This document shows positions 9,315 through 18,564 of a stretch of 64,000 nt of DNA, one piece after another. This DNA comes from Pseudomonas alkylphenolica (GTDB taxonomy: Bacteria; Pseudomonadota; Gammaproteobacteria; Pseudomonadales; Pseudomonadaceae), in the NCBI RefSeq assembly GCF_000746525.1, contig NZ_CP009048.1, positions 3,527,501-3,591,500 on the forward strand, written 5' to 3'. Below the pieces are notes generated by a model. It made no database searches, was not told the origin of the DNA, and saw only the letters and a program-made list of their open reading frames with translations. The position numbers and the translations under genes are program-made. Numbering within the stretch: position 1 is the stretch's first letter; the number at the start of each line of letters is the position of its first letter.

Positions 9315-10046
9315 ATGCGCAACCGTCAGATACAACCTCGCAACGTTTTCCCCCTGCTACGCGCACGCTTTCTGGGGGTATTGCTGGTGGCACTTGCGCC
9401 CGCCTGCGCCTTGGCTGACAGCCCGCCAATCGATCCCCATGCCGACCTGCTGTACCGCCAGGCGTTGACCCTTCTGGAGCAAGCCGACCAGCAGATCAGC
9501 GGTTTCAGCCTCAAGACCAGCACCACCGACCAGGACCTCGCGCAACAGGGCCGGGCCATGGGCCGCAGTCTGGCCCCGGCAGTGAGCCTGTTGAACAAGG
9601 CCGTGGAGCTTGAGCATCCGGTGGCCCGCTACCGCCTGGCGCTCTACTACATGACCTACCTGCCCGCTGAACAGGTTCCGGCAGTTGCCTGCCCGCTGCT
9701 GCAGACCAGCCTTGACCAGGGCTTTGCACCCGCGGCCCTGGGGATCGAGGCCTGGTGCCCGGGCTACCGCCAAAGTGCTGCGTTTGCCAGGGACCTCGAA
9801 AACATCCCCAGCTCGGCCAGCCGCTTCGCCGCCTACTATCCGCAACCTGCCGAGCGCCTGCTGTGCAACCGTGAGCAGCCCCAGGGCCTGGCCATGCAGT
9901 GGGGACGCCAGCGTGACTACCAGGCTGAAATCTACCGGCTGCAGGGCAACAGCGATCCGGTGCGTCGTCAGTGGTACTGGAAAAAAGCGGTGGACCTCAA
10001 CGGTTGCTTCTCGGTCAGCCAGCGCTTGCTCAGCAGCCAGCACTGA
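9315..10046 (+). CDS. Secreted Sel1/TPR-like protein of unknown function
   Basis: About 243 residues from the ATG at 9315; a TTG at 9279 would lengthen it. The signal peptide ends near CALADSPP. Helical repeats follow, reminiscent of Sel1/TPR units: LLYRQALTLLEQADQ, SLLNKAVELEHPVARYRLALYYM, CPLLQTSLDQGFAPAALGIEAWC, WYWKKAVDLNGCFSVSQRLL. The spacing is irregular, so repeat calling is tentative. Several cysteines suggest disulfides in the periplasm. It is monocistronic between the LysE-family gene and azlC; no partner is evident. Confidence 0.65.
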   Translation: MRNRQIQPRNVFPLLRARFLGVLLVALAPACALADSPPIDPHADLLYRQALTLLEQADQQISGFSLKTSTTDQDLAQQGRAMGRSLAPAVSLLNKAVELEHPVARYRLALYYMTYLPAEQVPAVACPLLQTSLDQGFAPAALGIEAWCPGYRQSAAFARDLENIPSSASRFAAYYPQPAERLLCNREQPQGLAMQWGRQRDYQAEIYRLQGNSDPVRRQWYWKKAVDLNGCFSVSQRLLSSQH

Positions 10047-10150
10047 ACCTTGACTGGGCAAACAGGTGAGCCTGAACAGCAAGATCGTTCAAGTCACCTG
10101 CGCGCAGCTCTGGCATGCTGTGCAACCTTGTTCAGTAACTGCATATTTCC

Positions 10151-10849
10151 ATGTCCAGTCCACCGTTCGCCCGCCAAGCCTTTATCCAGGGCGCCATTGC
10201 CATCCTGCCATTGTCCCTGGCCGTTGCCCCCTGGGGCCTGCTGGCCGGCTCCATGGCCATCGAAGCCGACCTCACGCCGTGGGAAGGCCAGGGCCTGTCA
10301 GCCATCGTTTTTGCCGGCGCCGCCCAGCTGGTGGCGATCGGCATGATCAAGGGCGGGGCCAACCTGTTCTCGATCCTCTTGACGACCCTGCTGCTGACTT
10401 CGCAGCACTTGCTCTACGGCCTGTCGATGCGCCCGGTGCTCTCCGGGCTGCCAACCCGCTGGCGGCTAGGCCTGGGCTTTCTGCTGACCGACGAGTTCTT
10501 CGCCCTCACCAGCCAGTATGACCAGCAGCAGTTCAATCGCTGGTACGCCCTCGGAGTGGGCCTGACGTTCTATATTGCCTGGAACCTGTTCACCCTGGCC
10601 GGCATCATTCTCGGCCAGAACATCCCGCACCTGGATCAACTGGGCCTGGACTTTTCCATTGTCGCCACCTTCGTCGCGCTGATCGCACCACTGGTGCGCA
10701 ACCTGCCCACCGTGGTCTGCGTCGCGGTGTCGTTGTTCAGTTCGGTGCTGTTCAGCTTCTGGCACTGGGAAACCGGTCTGGTAGCGGCCGGTCTGCTGGG
10801 CATGAGCGCCGGCTTCATCTGTCAGAAGTTCAGCGGAGCACGCGCATGA
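10151..10849 (+). CDS. azlC: AzlC-family branched-chain amino-acid exporter, large subunit
   Basis: A 232-residue membrane protein with the AzlC pattern: QGAIAILPLSLAVAPWGLLAG near the N-terminus, GLSAIVFAGAAQLVAIGMI, then LTTLLLTSQHLLYGLSMRP. With AzlD it forms a two-subunit exporter of branched-chain amino acids (BrnFE/AzlCD type). Its stop overlaps the azlD start by 4 bp (ATGA), which points to coupled translation. An AraC-family gene follows with another ATGA overlap, giving a compact three-gene operon. Confidence 0.9.
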   Translation: MSSPPFARQAFIQGAIAILPLSLAVAPWGLLAGSMAIEADLTPWEGQGLSAIVFAGAAQLVAIGMIKGGANLFSILLTTLLLTSQHLLYGLSMRPVLSGLPTRWRLGLGFLLTDEFFALTSQYDQQQFNRWYALGVGLTFYIAWNLFTLAGIILGQNIPHLDQLGLDFSIVATFVALIAPLVRNLPTVVCVAVSLFSSVLFSFWHWETGLVAAGLLGMSAGFICQKFSGARA

Positions 10850-11169
10850 TCTTTGCCTTGATTATCGGTATGGGTTTGCTGGTGTTCCTCAACCGTTACG
10901 CCTTTCTCGAACCGCGCCTGCCGCTGCGCCTGAGTTCCAACGCGCGCCAGTTTCTGGGTTTTGCCGTGCCGGGCATGCTCACGGCAATCTGCGGGCCGAT
11001 CATTTTCCTGCCCGACCATCAGCTCGACCTGAGCCTGGCCAACCCCTACCTGCTGGGTTCAGTGGTCGCAGTAGTGCTGGTATTGTTGACCCGCAGCACC
11101 CTGATCAGCATGCTGGTGAGCATGGCTTTCTTCTTCGTCTTTCGCTGGTGGTTGAACGGCAATCCATGA
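10846..11169 (+). CDS. azlD: AzlD-family small exporter subunit
   Basis: A 107-residue protein with about four hydrophobic segments (MIFALIIGMGLLVFLNRYAF, LGFAVPGMLTAICGPIIF, LLGSVVAVVLVLLTR, LVSMAFFFVFRWW), the usual size and layout of AzlD, the partner of AzlC in branched-chain amino-acid export. Its start overlaps the azlC stop and its stop overlaps the following araC start, both as ATGA. Confidence 0.88.
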   Translation: MIFALIIGMGLLVFLNRYAFLEPRLPLRLSSNARQFLGFAVPGMLTAICGPIIFLPDHQLDLSLANPYLLGSVVAVVLVLLTRSTLISMLVSMAFFFVFRWWLNGNP

Positions 11170-12017
11170 ACCTTGCGCCGCAGGAACAGACCCGCTTCTG
11201 GCAAGTACCAGCACTTGGCGATATCGAGATGCTGCACGCCAGGTATTTCCAGCAGCGCTTTGCTCCTCATGTGCATGAAGGCTATGTAATCACCATCATC
11301 GAGTCCGGTGCCCAGCGTTTCTGGCACCGCGGCAGTGAACACCTGGCGCCGGTGGGCAGCATGGTGCTGATCAACCCCGATGAATTACACACCGGGGCAA
11401 AGGCCCATGAGCAAGGCTGGCGCTACCGCGGTTTTTATCCGGACAGCGAACGCATCACCGGGGTGCTGGATGAACTGGAACTCAAACGCGACGGTTTGCC
11501 CAGCTTCGAGGCCAGCGTTCTGCACGACCCGCAACTGGCCAAGGCGTTCAGCTGGTTGCATTGTTCGGCGGAACACGGTGCCAGCGCGCTGGAGCAACAG
11601 ACTGCCTGGCGCGAGGCGGTGTTGCTGCTGGTGCAGCGTCATGGCCGTGTCGGCGGTATGGCCAGCGTCCGTCAGCCGGGCAACGAGCCCTGCGCCGTGG
11701 CCCGGGCCAAGGAGCTGATGGACAGTCGCCTGGCCTACCCGCCCTCACTGCAAGAGCTGGCCGAATCGGTCAACCTCTCGCCGTTTCACTTCGCCCGGGT
11801 GTTCCGTCAAGCCACCGGTCTGCCACCGCATGCCTGGCTCAAGCAACGGCGTCTGAGCCGGGCGCGGGAATTGCTGAAAAGCGACTGTTTGCCGTTCAAC
11901 GTGGCCTTTGCGTTGGGGTTTTCTGATCAGAGCCACCTGAACCGGCAGTTCAAGCAGGCTTATGGAGTGACGCCTGGAGAGTATCGGCGTGCTTGTGTCG
12001 GGGAGCGTTCGACTTGA
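11166..12017 (+). CDS. AraC-family regulator with N-terminal cupin domain
   Basis: 283 residues. The N-terminal half is a cupin-like AraC-binding domain (FAPHVHEGYVITIIESGAQ, then MVLINPDELHTG). The C-terminal half carries two helix-turn-helix motifs (SLQELAESVNLSPFHFARVF and PFNVAFALGFSDQSHLNRQF), ending with a typical GVTPGEYRR. The ATG at 11166 overlaps the azlD stop (ATGA), so it is translated with azlCD and probably controls the operon in response to an amino acid. The placement is seen; the regulatory target is inferred. Confidence 0.88.
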   Translation: MNLAPQEQTRFWQVPALGDIEMLHARYFQQRFAPHVHEGYVITIIESGAQRFWHRGSEHLAPVGSMVLINPDELHTGAKAHEQGWRYRGFYPDSERITGVLDELELKRDGLPSFEASVLHDPQLAKAFSWLHCSAEHGASALEQQTAWREAVLLLVQRHGRVGGMASVRQPGNEPCAVARAKELMDSRLAYPPSLQELAESVNLSPFHFARVFRQATGLPPHAWLKQRRLSRARELLKSDCLPFNVAFALGFSDQSHLNRQFKQAYGVTPGEYRRACVGERST

Positions 12018-12023
12018 GAACGC

Positions 12024-12086
12024 AATCGCGGGGCAAGCCCGCTCCCACAGAGTTTGGCTCTGTGGGAGCGGGCTTGCCCCGCGATT
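12024..12086. repeat. REP inverted pair (copy 2)
   Basis: A nearly perfect long palindrome: REP core, CACAGAG, a short loop, CTCTGTG, then the inverted core. It lies between the convergent ends of the araC-type gene and ahpF and could terminate both transcripts. Confidence 0.93.
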
Positions 12087-12093
12087 TGGCTTG

Positions 12094-13656
12094 TCAGGCT
12101 GGTGCCGAAGTCCGGATCAGGTGATCAAAGGCTGCCAGTGACGCCTTGGCCCCCTCGCCTACCGCAATCACGATCTGCTTGTACGGCACGGTGGTCACGT
12201 CACCTGCGGCAAACACACCTGGCAGGTTGGTCTGGCCACGGGCATCGACAATGATCTCACCACGCGGCGACAGTTCGAGCGTGCCTTTGAGCCAGTCGGT
12301 GTTGGGCAGCAGACCGATCTGCACGAAGATCCCTTCCAGCGCGATGTCATGCAGTACGTCATTGTTGCGGTCCTTGTAGCGCAGGCCATTGACCTTCTCG
12401 CCGTCGCCCAGCACTTCGGTGGTCAGTGCACTGGTGATCACTTTCACGTTCGGCAGACTGTGCAGTTTGCGCTGCAATACGGCGTCGGCACGCAACTGGC
12501 TGTCGAACTCGATCAGCGTCACCTGGGCAACGATACCTGCCAGGTCAATAGCCGCTTCCACGCCCGAGTTGCCACCACCGATCACCGCCACACGCTTGCC
12601 TTTGAACAGCGGGCCATCGCAGTGCGGGCAGTAGGCCACGCCACGGCTGCGGTATTCCTTCTCGCCCGGCACGTTCATTTCGCGCCAGCGGGCACCGGTG
12701 GCCAGGATCACGGTCTTGGCCTTGAGCGAAGCGCCACTGGCCAGACGCACTTCGTGCAGGCCGCCGTCGGTGGCCGGAATCAGCGCTTCGCCACGCTGCA
12801 GGTTCATGATGTCGACGTCGTACTGTTTGACGTGCTCTTCCAGGGCCATGGCCAGTTTCGGGCCTTCGGTTTCCTGTACCGAGATGAAGTTCTCGATGGC
12901 CATGGTGTCGAGCACCTGACCGCCGAAACGTTCTGCCGCCACGCCGGTACGGATACCTTTACGTGCTGCGTAGATCGCCGCTGCGGCGCCAGCCGGGCCA
13001 CCGCCTACCACCAGTACATCGAAGGCATCTTTGGCGTTGATCTTCTCGGCCTGACGCTCACCGGCACTGGTATCGAGCTTGGCGAGGATCTCTTCCAGCC
13101 CCATGCGACCCTGGCCAAACACTTCGCCGTTGAGGTAGACACTCGGCACGGCCATGACTTTGCGCGATTCCACTTCGGCCTGGAACAACGCGCCATCGAT
13201 GGCGACATGGCGGATATTAGGGTTGAGCACCGCCATCAGGTTCAACGCCTGGACCACGTCCGGGCAGTTCTGGCACGACAGCGAGAAGTAGGTTTCAAAG
13301 CTGAACTCACCTTTAAGGGCGCTGATCTGCTCGATCACCTCCAAGCTGGCCTTGGACGGATGACCGCCGACCTGCAGCAGGGCGAGCACCAGCGAGGTGA
13401 ATTCGTGGCCCATGGGGATACCGGCAAAGCGCAGGCTGATATCGCCCCCCGGGCGGTTGAGCGAGAACGAAGGGCGACGCGCGTCGCTGCCGTCCTCACG
13501 CAAGGTAATCAGGGTGGACAGGCTGGCAATTTCCACCAGCAGGTCGCGTAATTCGCGGGACTTCGCGCCGTCGTCGAGGGAAGCAACGATCTCGATCGGC
13601 TGAGTGACCCGCTCCAGGTAGGCTTTCAACTGAGTTTTAAGCGTGGCGTCCAACAT
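12094..13656 (-). CDS. ahpF: Alkyl hydroperoxide reductase subunit F
   Basis: 520 residues, the size of E. coli AhpF. The N-terminal double-thioredoxin-fold domain carries CQNC (Cys128/Cys131). The C-terminal thioredoxin-reductase-like part has the FAD-binding [17 protein letters not shown], the redox [10 protein letters not shown], an NAD(P) site [17 protein letters not shown] and the late FAD motif [13 protein letters not shown]. It passes electrons from NADH to AhpC. The ATG at 13656 is preferred over an upstream in-frame extension because it has AAGGA eight bases ahead and gives the family length. A hairpin between ahpC and ahpF probably lowers its expression relative to ahpC. Confidence 0.96.
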   Translation of the reverse strand: MLDATLKTQLKAYLERVTQPIEIVASLDDGAKSRELRDLLVEIASLSTLITLREDGSDARRPSFSLNRPGGDISLRFAGIPMGHEFTSLVLALLQVGGHPSKASLEVIEQISALKGEFSFETYFSLSCQNCPDVVQALNLMAVLNPNIRHVAIDGALFQAEVESRKVMAVPSVYLNGEVFGQGRMGLEEILAKLDTSAGERQAEKINAKDAFDVLVVGGGPAGAAAAIYAARKGIRTGVAAERFGGQVLDTMAIENFISVQETEGPKLAMALEEHVKQYDVDIMNLQRGEALIPATDGGLHEVRLASGASLKAKTVILATGARWREMNVPGEKEYRSRGVAYCPHCDGPLFKGKRVAVIGGGNSGVEAAIDLAGIVAQVTLIEFDSQLRADAVLQRKLHSLPNVKVITSALTTEVLGDGEKVNGLRYKDRNNDVLHDIALEGIFVQIGLLPNTDWLKGTLELSPRGEIIVDARGQTNLPGVFAAGDVTTVPYKQIVIAVGEGAKASLAAFDHLIRTSAPA

Positions 13657-13690
13657 ACGGGCGATTCCTTTTTCAAACGGTAGAAATAAC

Positions 13691-13718
13691 AACGCCCGGG
13701 CGAAAGCGCCCGGGCGTT
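13691..13718 (-). terminator. Intercistronic hairpin between ahpC and ahpF (attenuator candidate)
   Basis: A perfect 12-bp GC-rich stem (CGCCCGGGCG core) with a 4-nt loop. On the minus strand it is followed by GTTGTTATTT, a moderate U-tract. It lies 60 nt after the ahpC stop and 35 nt before the ahpF start. Partial termination here would give more ahpC than ahpF mRNA, as the peroxiredoxin is needed in excess. Confidence 0.72.
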
Positions 13719-13777
13719 TTGCGGGGCGGTGACAACGTCAGGTGCGGTAGATCACCGCCCTCGGCTGGCTCACGGTC

Positions 13778-14341
13778 TTAGATCTTGCCGACCAGGTCCA
13801 GCGATGGCGCCAGAGTGGCTTCGCCTTCTTTCCACTTGGCCGGGCAGACTTCGCCTGGGTGGGCAGCGACGTACTGGGCAGCCTTGATCTTGCGCAGCAG
13901 TTCGCTGGCGTCACGGCCAACACCGCCGTCGTTCAGTTCAACGATCTTGATCTGGCCTTCAGGGTTGATCACGAAGGTGCCACGGTCAGCGATACCGGCT
14001 TCTTCGATCAGCACGTCGAAGTTGCGCGAGATCACGTGAGTCGGGTCACCGATCAGCGGGTACTGGATCTTGCCGATGGTGTCCGAGGTGTCGTGCCAGG
14101 CTTTGTGGGTGAAGTGGGTGTCGGTCGACACGCCGTAGATTTCTACACCCAGATCCTTGAACTCGGCGTAGTTGTCGGCCAGGTCGCCCAGCTCGGTCGG
14201 GCAGACAAAGGTGAAGTCGGCCGGGTAGAAGAATACGACGGACCATTTGCCCTTGAGGTCGGCTTCAGACACTTCGACGAACTTGCCCTGGTGGTAAGCA
14301 GTGGCTTTGAACGGTTTTACCTGGCTGTTGATGATAGGCAT
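13778..14341 (-). CDS. ahpC: Alkyl hydroperoxide reductase subunit C (2-Cys peroxiredoxin)
   Basis: 187 residues, the exact length of typical bacterial AhpC. The peroxidatic Cys47 sits in [13 protein letters not shown] and the resolving Cys166 in [10 protein letters not shown]. The GGVGR segment (GG(L/V/I)G motif) and a C-terminal extension with L-D-L-V-G-K are those of the oxidation-sensitive class. It reduces H2O2, organic peroxides and peroxynitrite, using AhpF as electron donor. The ATG at 14341 has AAGGAG about seven bases upstream. An OxyR-type operator with four half-sites lies 71-107 bp upstream. Confidence 0.97.
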   Translation of the reverse strand: MPIINSQVKPFKATAYHQGKFVEVSEADLKGKWSVVFFYPADFTFVCPTELGDLADNYAEFKDLGVEIYGVSTDTHFTHKAWHDTSDTIGKIQYPLIGDPTHVISRNFDVLIEEAGIADRGTFVINPEGQIKIVELNDGGVGRDASELLRKIKAAQYVAAHPGEVCPAKWKEGEATLAPSLDLVGKI

Positions 14342-14411
14342 GAGTGACTCTCCTTCAGGGGGTTGAAAAATCTGATGGGAGAATCGTAGCTAATACATTT
14401 GCTCAATGCTC

Positions 14412-14448
14412 ATTGGCAAAGCTCATGTTGCTGATTGGTTTTGGCTAT
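14412..14448 (-). promoter_or_regulatory. OxyR-like operator upstream of ahpC
   Basis: Reading toward ahpC, four 4-bp elements ATAG, CAAT, ATGA, CAAT are spaced by exactly 7 bp each, the layout of the OxyR consensus ATAG-N7-CTAT-N7-ATAG-N7-CTAT, with 12 of 16 positions matching. A promoter TTGCCA-N18-TATTAG overlaps its downstream end, as expected for OxyR activation. Match and spacing are seen; binding is inferred. Confidence 0.6.
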
Positions 14449-14475
14449 AAGCCGCGCAGCAGACAGGCTGAACCT

Positions 14476-17019
14476 TCATAACAGTGACTGCGACCGATCA
14501 TCAGCGGCGTGCTTGCAAGTCGCCGACAAGCGCACCGGTGCAGCGTCTGTCGGCTGGGTATCGGCTAGCTGGTAGGTGAGGAAGCACTGTTGCTGCACAC
14601 TTTCGCCCCAACGTACCTGCAAGCGCCCCTGCTCATTGACGCCCCGCACATGCAGACGGCTGCCCTGCCCGACCATTCCCAGTTCATCGCCAGACTCATC
14701 CAGCACCTGGGCAGCGAACGGCAAGGCGCCACCATCGGCCAATCGTGCGTCGATCACGGCGCTGCGGCCGCTACGGGTGGGGTAATACAGCAACGGCGCA
14801 GCACCGGCGCGCGGCACCACTTGCTGGCTGCTGATCTGCAGCTCGACATCCTGCGACGTGCCTTTGGGGTCCAGCTCTACGGTGTTGAGGCTATAGGGTG
14901 TCAACTGCGGCAGAACAGCATAGCCGCGGGTATCAAGGCGTACCTGCGGCGCCTGTTTGAGCCGCGCGTGCGCTGCCCCCGGCGCATGCACAATGGCAAA
15001 GCTCTCGCCAAGTGACTGCGCAGCTGTCAGCCCTCCAGCATGGCCGACCAGTGCACCACGAACACCCAGGGAGGCCTGACGATAATCGCTGTGCTGGGTT
15101 AACGCGCCACTGAACTCCGCGACCGGGCCGCTGTAGAGTAGATTGGCGTCCAGGCCGACAGTGTTTTGTTGCTGGTCATGCCCGGTGGCAACGCCCAGGC
15201 CGTAACTCCATTCGCTGTACTCACCTGCCGTGGTAGTGAGCCGGGTGTTGGTCGTGCGCTGGCCCTGGCCATCGCTGTTCAGGCTGCTGCTCAACGAACT
15301 GCGCCGGGCTTCACCGAGCGGCAAGCTCAAGCTCAGGCCGAAATGATTGCGCCGCCCCGCCGATGAGTACTGCTCGCGACTGGCCGTAAGGCCATAACCC
15401 AGCGAGCCATAGTGATTGAAGTAGCCGAGCGAGTAACTCAAATCGCTCCCCGCTTGCCGCCAATTTTGTGTGCGTGTGGCTTGCAGCCTCAGGCGCCCTC
15501 CCTGCTCCCCCAATCCCTGGCTGACGGCAAGGCTCGCGCGCAGGCGCGCAGAGGCCTGATCGTACAGGTTGCGCCCGTTGTCGCGCTGCAGACGGGCAAC
15601 GTCGTTGAAACCGTAGTAGTCCAGGCTACTGCTGGTCAGATTGGCGCTCAGGTCGGTCATCGACGCGGCCATCACCTGGCGCCAGCTCAGGCGCAGCGCC
15701 TGACCGTCGGACTGCCCGTGCCAGGCCAGGTCTGTGCGTGACTGCAGCAGGGTCAACGCCACGGCACCCAGGCGACTGTTCAAGGTTGCCCCCAACGCAC
15801 CCGACTGGTAACCATCGGCGCCCAGCAGGCCGGCATGAACACTGAAACGATTGCTCACGCCCTGTTGCCAGCTACCCTGCACATGCTCCGGCCCGGTGCC
15901 GCCCAAACCATCGCGCCAGCGCCCGACGCTGAAATCAAAACGACTGGCACCTGGGCGCAGAGCCAGGGGCGCCGCCTGATAAGGCACGACAAAGGTTCGC
16001 TGGTTACCATCGGCCTCCCTGAGGGTCACGTGCAGATCATCGCTGAAACCGTTGGCATACAGGTCGCTGATTTCGAACGGCCCGGGTGGCACGGTCGACT
16101 CATGTATCACCACCCCGCGCTGGCGTATGGTCAGCAATGCCGTGCTGTAGGCAACACCGTTGACGGTTGGCGCAAAACCGCGCTGCGAAGCCGGCAACAT
16201 GCGTTCGTCACTGCCAAGCCCCAGACCCAGGTAGGCGATACTGTCGAACACTTCGCCACGGCTGTAGGCCTCGCCCAGGGTCAATTGCGCCTGCCACGCC
16301 GGAACATCGCGCTGCACGTAAGTGGCCACGGGTTGATAGCGCTGCTCAATGCCTTCCCCGGCCTGCAGATTGCCTTCGTGGCGCCAGTACCAGGGGCCGG
16401 TGTTGACACCACTGCGAAGCCCCAGGAATGACTGGCTCCAGCGCTGGTTATCAGTGCGGCTCTGTTGACTGAAAAGATTGAGACGATAATCGATGAAGGC
16501 CGCGCTTGTGCCGCTGTCCCATTGCTCCGGGGGCAGATAATCACGCGGTGTGTGCAATAGCGATTGCTGGGCGATCTGCAAGGTCAGCGTCAGCGCGGAA
16601 AAGTCCAGGTGTTCGCTGGCCTCAAGCCCCAGTGCCGACAATGGCAGGCAACCCGTGGCGTGCTGCAACCGTTCGCGTACGGACGCCGCAAGCTGCGCCT
16701 GATCGACGGCCAGGTCCTGGAGCAAGGCACCGGTGTAACAGGGACCGGACTGCAAGTCGCCCGCCTGTCGACGCAAAGGCACCGACCAGCGTCCTGCCCA
16801 GCTCTCATTGATCGTTACATCCAGTATCTGATCGCCTTCAGGTACCGCATCGGCATGCTGGAAACGGCTGAGATCGGCAGCTGGACCGCGTTCTCCCTGC
16901 AAGAACCTGGCATCGAATTCCAGGGCGGTTGCCAGAGCCTCACCTCCAGCCAGCGCGATTGCGACGCACAGCAGAACCCGCACCGGCAGCCGCTGCGGGC
17001 CGGTAGAAGAAGTATTCAT
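14476..17019 (-). CDS. Fimbrial outer-membrane usher protein (FimD/PapC family)
   Basis: An 847-residue usher. A signal peptide (to about residue 30, GGEALATALEF) precedes the N-terminal chaperone-binding domain (LEFDARFLQG), the long beta-barrel region with a plug-like insert (APTVNGVAYSTALLTIRQRG), and C-terminal domains (TPYSLNTVELDPKGTSQDVE, then a CFLTYQL and late Cys pair). It forms the secretion pore that assembles pilin subunits. It follows its chaperone gene by 20 bp. The operon appears to end here: the next gene downstream is ahpC with its own promoter, so no adhesin gene follows. Confidence 0.92.
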   Translation of the reverse strand: MNTSSTGPQRLPVRVLLCVAIALAGGEALATALEFDARFLQGERGPAADLSRFQHADAVPEGDQILDVTINESWAGRWSVPLRRQAGDLQSGPCYTGALLQDLAVDQAQLAASVRERLQHATGCLPLSALGLEASEHLDFSALTLTLQIAQQSLLHTPRDYLPPEQWDSGTSAAFIDYRLNLFSQQSRTDNQRWSQSFLGLRSGVNTGPWYWRHEGNLQAGEGIEQRYQPVATYVQRDVPAWQAQLTLGEAYSRGEVFDSIAYLGLGLGSDERMLPASQRGFAPTVNGVAYSTALLTIRQRGVVIHESTVPPGPFEISDLYANGFSDDLHVTLREADGNQRTFVVPYQAAPLALRPGASRFDFSVGRWRDGLGGTGPEHVQGSWQQGVSNRFSVHAGLLGADGYQSGALGATLNSRLGAVALTLLQSRTDLAWHGQSDGQALRLSWRQVMAASMTDLSANLTSSSLDYYGFNDVARLQRDNGRNLYDQASARLRASLAVSQGLGEQGGRLRLQATRTQNWRQAGSDLSYSLGYFNHYGSLGYGLTASREQYSSAGRRNHFGLSLSLPLGEARRSSLSSSLNSDGQGQRTTNTRLTTTAGEYSEWSYGLGVATGHDQQQNTVGLDANLLYSGPVAEFSGALTQHSDYRQASLGVRGALVGHAGGLTAAQSLGESFAIVHAPGAAHARLKQAPQVRLDTRGYAVLPQLTPYSLNTVELDPKGTSQDVELQISSQQVVPRAGAAPLLYYPTRSGRSAVIDARLADGGALPFAAQVLDESGDELGMVGQGSRLHVRGVNEQGRLQVRWGESVQQQCFLTYQLADTQPTDAAPVRLSATCKHAADDRSQSLL

Positions 17020-17039
17020 TGACGTTGACTCCAGCGCGC

Positions 17040-17780
17040 TCAGTGCCTGTGCACAATCTCGGCAGGCTGCTGTGCAGGCAGCACCGCGCCATAGTCGTTG
17101 ACGCTGGCAAAGTGCACGGTGGCGCTTGGCCCCTCGGCCCGGTCCAGGCCCGGCAGTGCAAACAGCCCGGTCGACAAGGGGGCGACATGACTGCTGGTTG
17201 CCTCGTACTCCCGTCCGTTCAAGTGCACGGACAGCTCGGCGAGATTGACGTAAAAGCGGCTGGGGTTGCGCGCCTCGAGCATCCAGGCGTTGTCACGCGT
17301 GAGCAATCGCCAGGTCAATGCTTGCGGCGCCTGCTGGGCATTGCCCGCAAGTCCATGGGGGCGGTACAGCAGCTTGATCCGGGAACGCACAGCCAACTGC
17401 AAGGCATTGCCCTGGCCTTTGGGTGGAATGTCCAGCACATTGAGCCAGTAGAGACTTTCCCGGTCTTGAACAAAGTCATGCTGCCCCTGAAACAAACGCA
17501 GTGCCTGCCCCTTGCCCGGATCGAGCCTAAACAGCGCCGGGGTCAAGCTGAAGGGCACCTGTAGTTGCTCCACTGGCACGTCCGCTTGACCATCATCGAT
17601 CCAGACTTGCACCAGCGAGGGATGCTGCCCACTGTTGCTCAGGCTTATCGTGACTTCCGCTTCCTCAGCGGGGTAGATCACCCTGGTTGTGGCGATGACC
17701 ACGCTGGCATTGACCGTGCCACTGAACAGACAGGCAGCCAGCAGCCACCCGCGCCAGAACGGCAGGCAGAGACTTTTCAT
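17040..17780 (-). CDS. Periplasmic fimbrial chaperone (PapD family)
   Basis: 246 residues from the ATG at 17780 (AGGAAA five to six bases upstream). After a signal peptide (ending VNASVV) come two Ig-like domains. Family residues are visible: the N-terminal Arg in TTRVIYP, SLYWLNVLDIPPK in the F1-G1 region, and RSRIKLLYRP with the conserved Lys that anchors subunit C-termini. It caps pilins by donor-strand complementation and delivers them to the usher encoded just downstream. Confidence 0.93.
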   Translation of the reverse strand: MKSLCLPFWRGWLLAACLFSGTVNASVVIATTRVIYPAEEAEVTISLSNSGQHPSLVQVWIDDGQADVPVEQLQVPFSLTPALFRLDPGKGQALRLFQGQHDFVQDRESLYWLNVLDIPPKGQGNALQLAVRSRIKLLYRPHGLAGNAQQAPQALTWRLLTRDNAWMLEARNPSRFYVNLAELSVHLNGREYEATSSHVAPLSTGLFALPGLDRAEGPSATVHFASVNDYGAVLPAQQPAEIVHRH

Positions 17781-17841
17781 GGATGTTTCCTGGATCGACA
17801 AAACGCAGAGGTAGGCAGCCCATAAAGGGCTGCCTGAGGTA

Positions 17842-18369
17842 TCAAGGGTAGATCAGGGTGTATTGCACGCGGGTGTTCACCAGCCCTGGAGTGGTGCTGC
17901 CCAGCGAGTAATACGCAGCCGAGTAGTTGAGTACCGCCTGGCCGTTGTTGATGCTGACAATCTGGGAGTTCTGGCTGCCTTGGGCACCCGCCAGGTTCAT
18001 CGGTGAATTGCTTGAGTTGCGCAGTTGAACGTCGACATTAGCGCTTCCACCTGCATCAACCCTCAATCGCCCTTCCGGATTGACGGTGGGTCCGGGTTCG
18101 AAATAGGTGGAAACACGATTCAAGCCGGACGAACAGTTGGTCAATCTCAAGGCGAACGGCGTGATGCCAGCGACCTGGCCGGGATTGGCCAGAAGGCGTG
18201 CCTGTACCGGGGGCAGCTGAACCGCCACGTCGTTCTGGCCGCCATTGACCTGGCAAGTACTCGCCAGAACGCTACCGCTGAATCTCATCTGGCCGTCGGC
18301 TTGCGCCAGACCGGCACTCAGAAAAAGGCTGCAACCCAGTGCAAGAAGATGCTTTTTTGAAGGCTTCAT
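17842..18369 (-). CDS. Type 1-like fimbrial major subunit
   Basis: 175 residues with a signal peptide (ending LAQADGQ). The pilin fold shows two cysteines that would form the N-terminal disulfide (STCQVNG and LTNCSSG) and a C-terminal beta strand with penultimate Tyr (RVQYTLIYP), the donor-strand signature recognised by the chaperone. First gene of pilin-chaperone-usher. Its upstream region has a 15-bp inverted repeat TGATTGAAACAATCA at 18390-18404 that may be an operator; no fimS-like invertible repeats were found. Confidence 0.88.
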   Translation of the reverse strand: MKPSKKHLLALGCSLFLSAGLAQADGQMRFSGSVLASTCQVNGGQNDVAVQLPPVQARLLANPGQVAGITPFALRLTNCSSGLNRVSTYFEPGPTVNPEGRLRVDAGGSANVDVQLRNSSNSPMNLAGAQGSQNSQIVSINNGQAVLNYSAAYYSLGSTTPGLVNTRVQYTLIYP

Positions 18370-18532
18370 AGTGACATTCTATTCGGAATTGATTGAAACA
18401 ATCAGGCCCTGACCCGACTGTGCACGGCTATGCAAAACCCGGCCAGTATCTGGAATGTCGCTATCGGCGAATGTCAGCTGCGGTCACCCGTGGATGACCG
18501 TTTTCGTTACAGCTTAAGTAGGAAACATCACC

Positions 18533-18559
18533 GACCCTGCGCGGCAACCGCGCAGGGTC
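18533..18559 (-). terminator. Rho-independent hairpin after gorA
   Basis: A perfect 12-bp stem, GACCCTGCGCGG and its complement, around a 3-nt loop, starting 5 nt past the gorA stop on the minus strand. The following T-tract is weak. It also lies upstream of the pilin promoter region. Confidence 0.65.
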
Positions 18560-18564
18560 GTTAC

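Noticed and set aside
18370-18564. fimS-like invertible promoter in front of the type 1-like pilin
   Set aside because: Only a short 15-bp palindrome (18390-18404) is present; no pair of separated inverted repeats and no recombinase gene were found.
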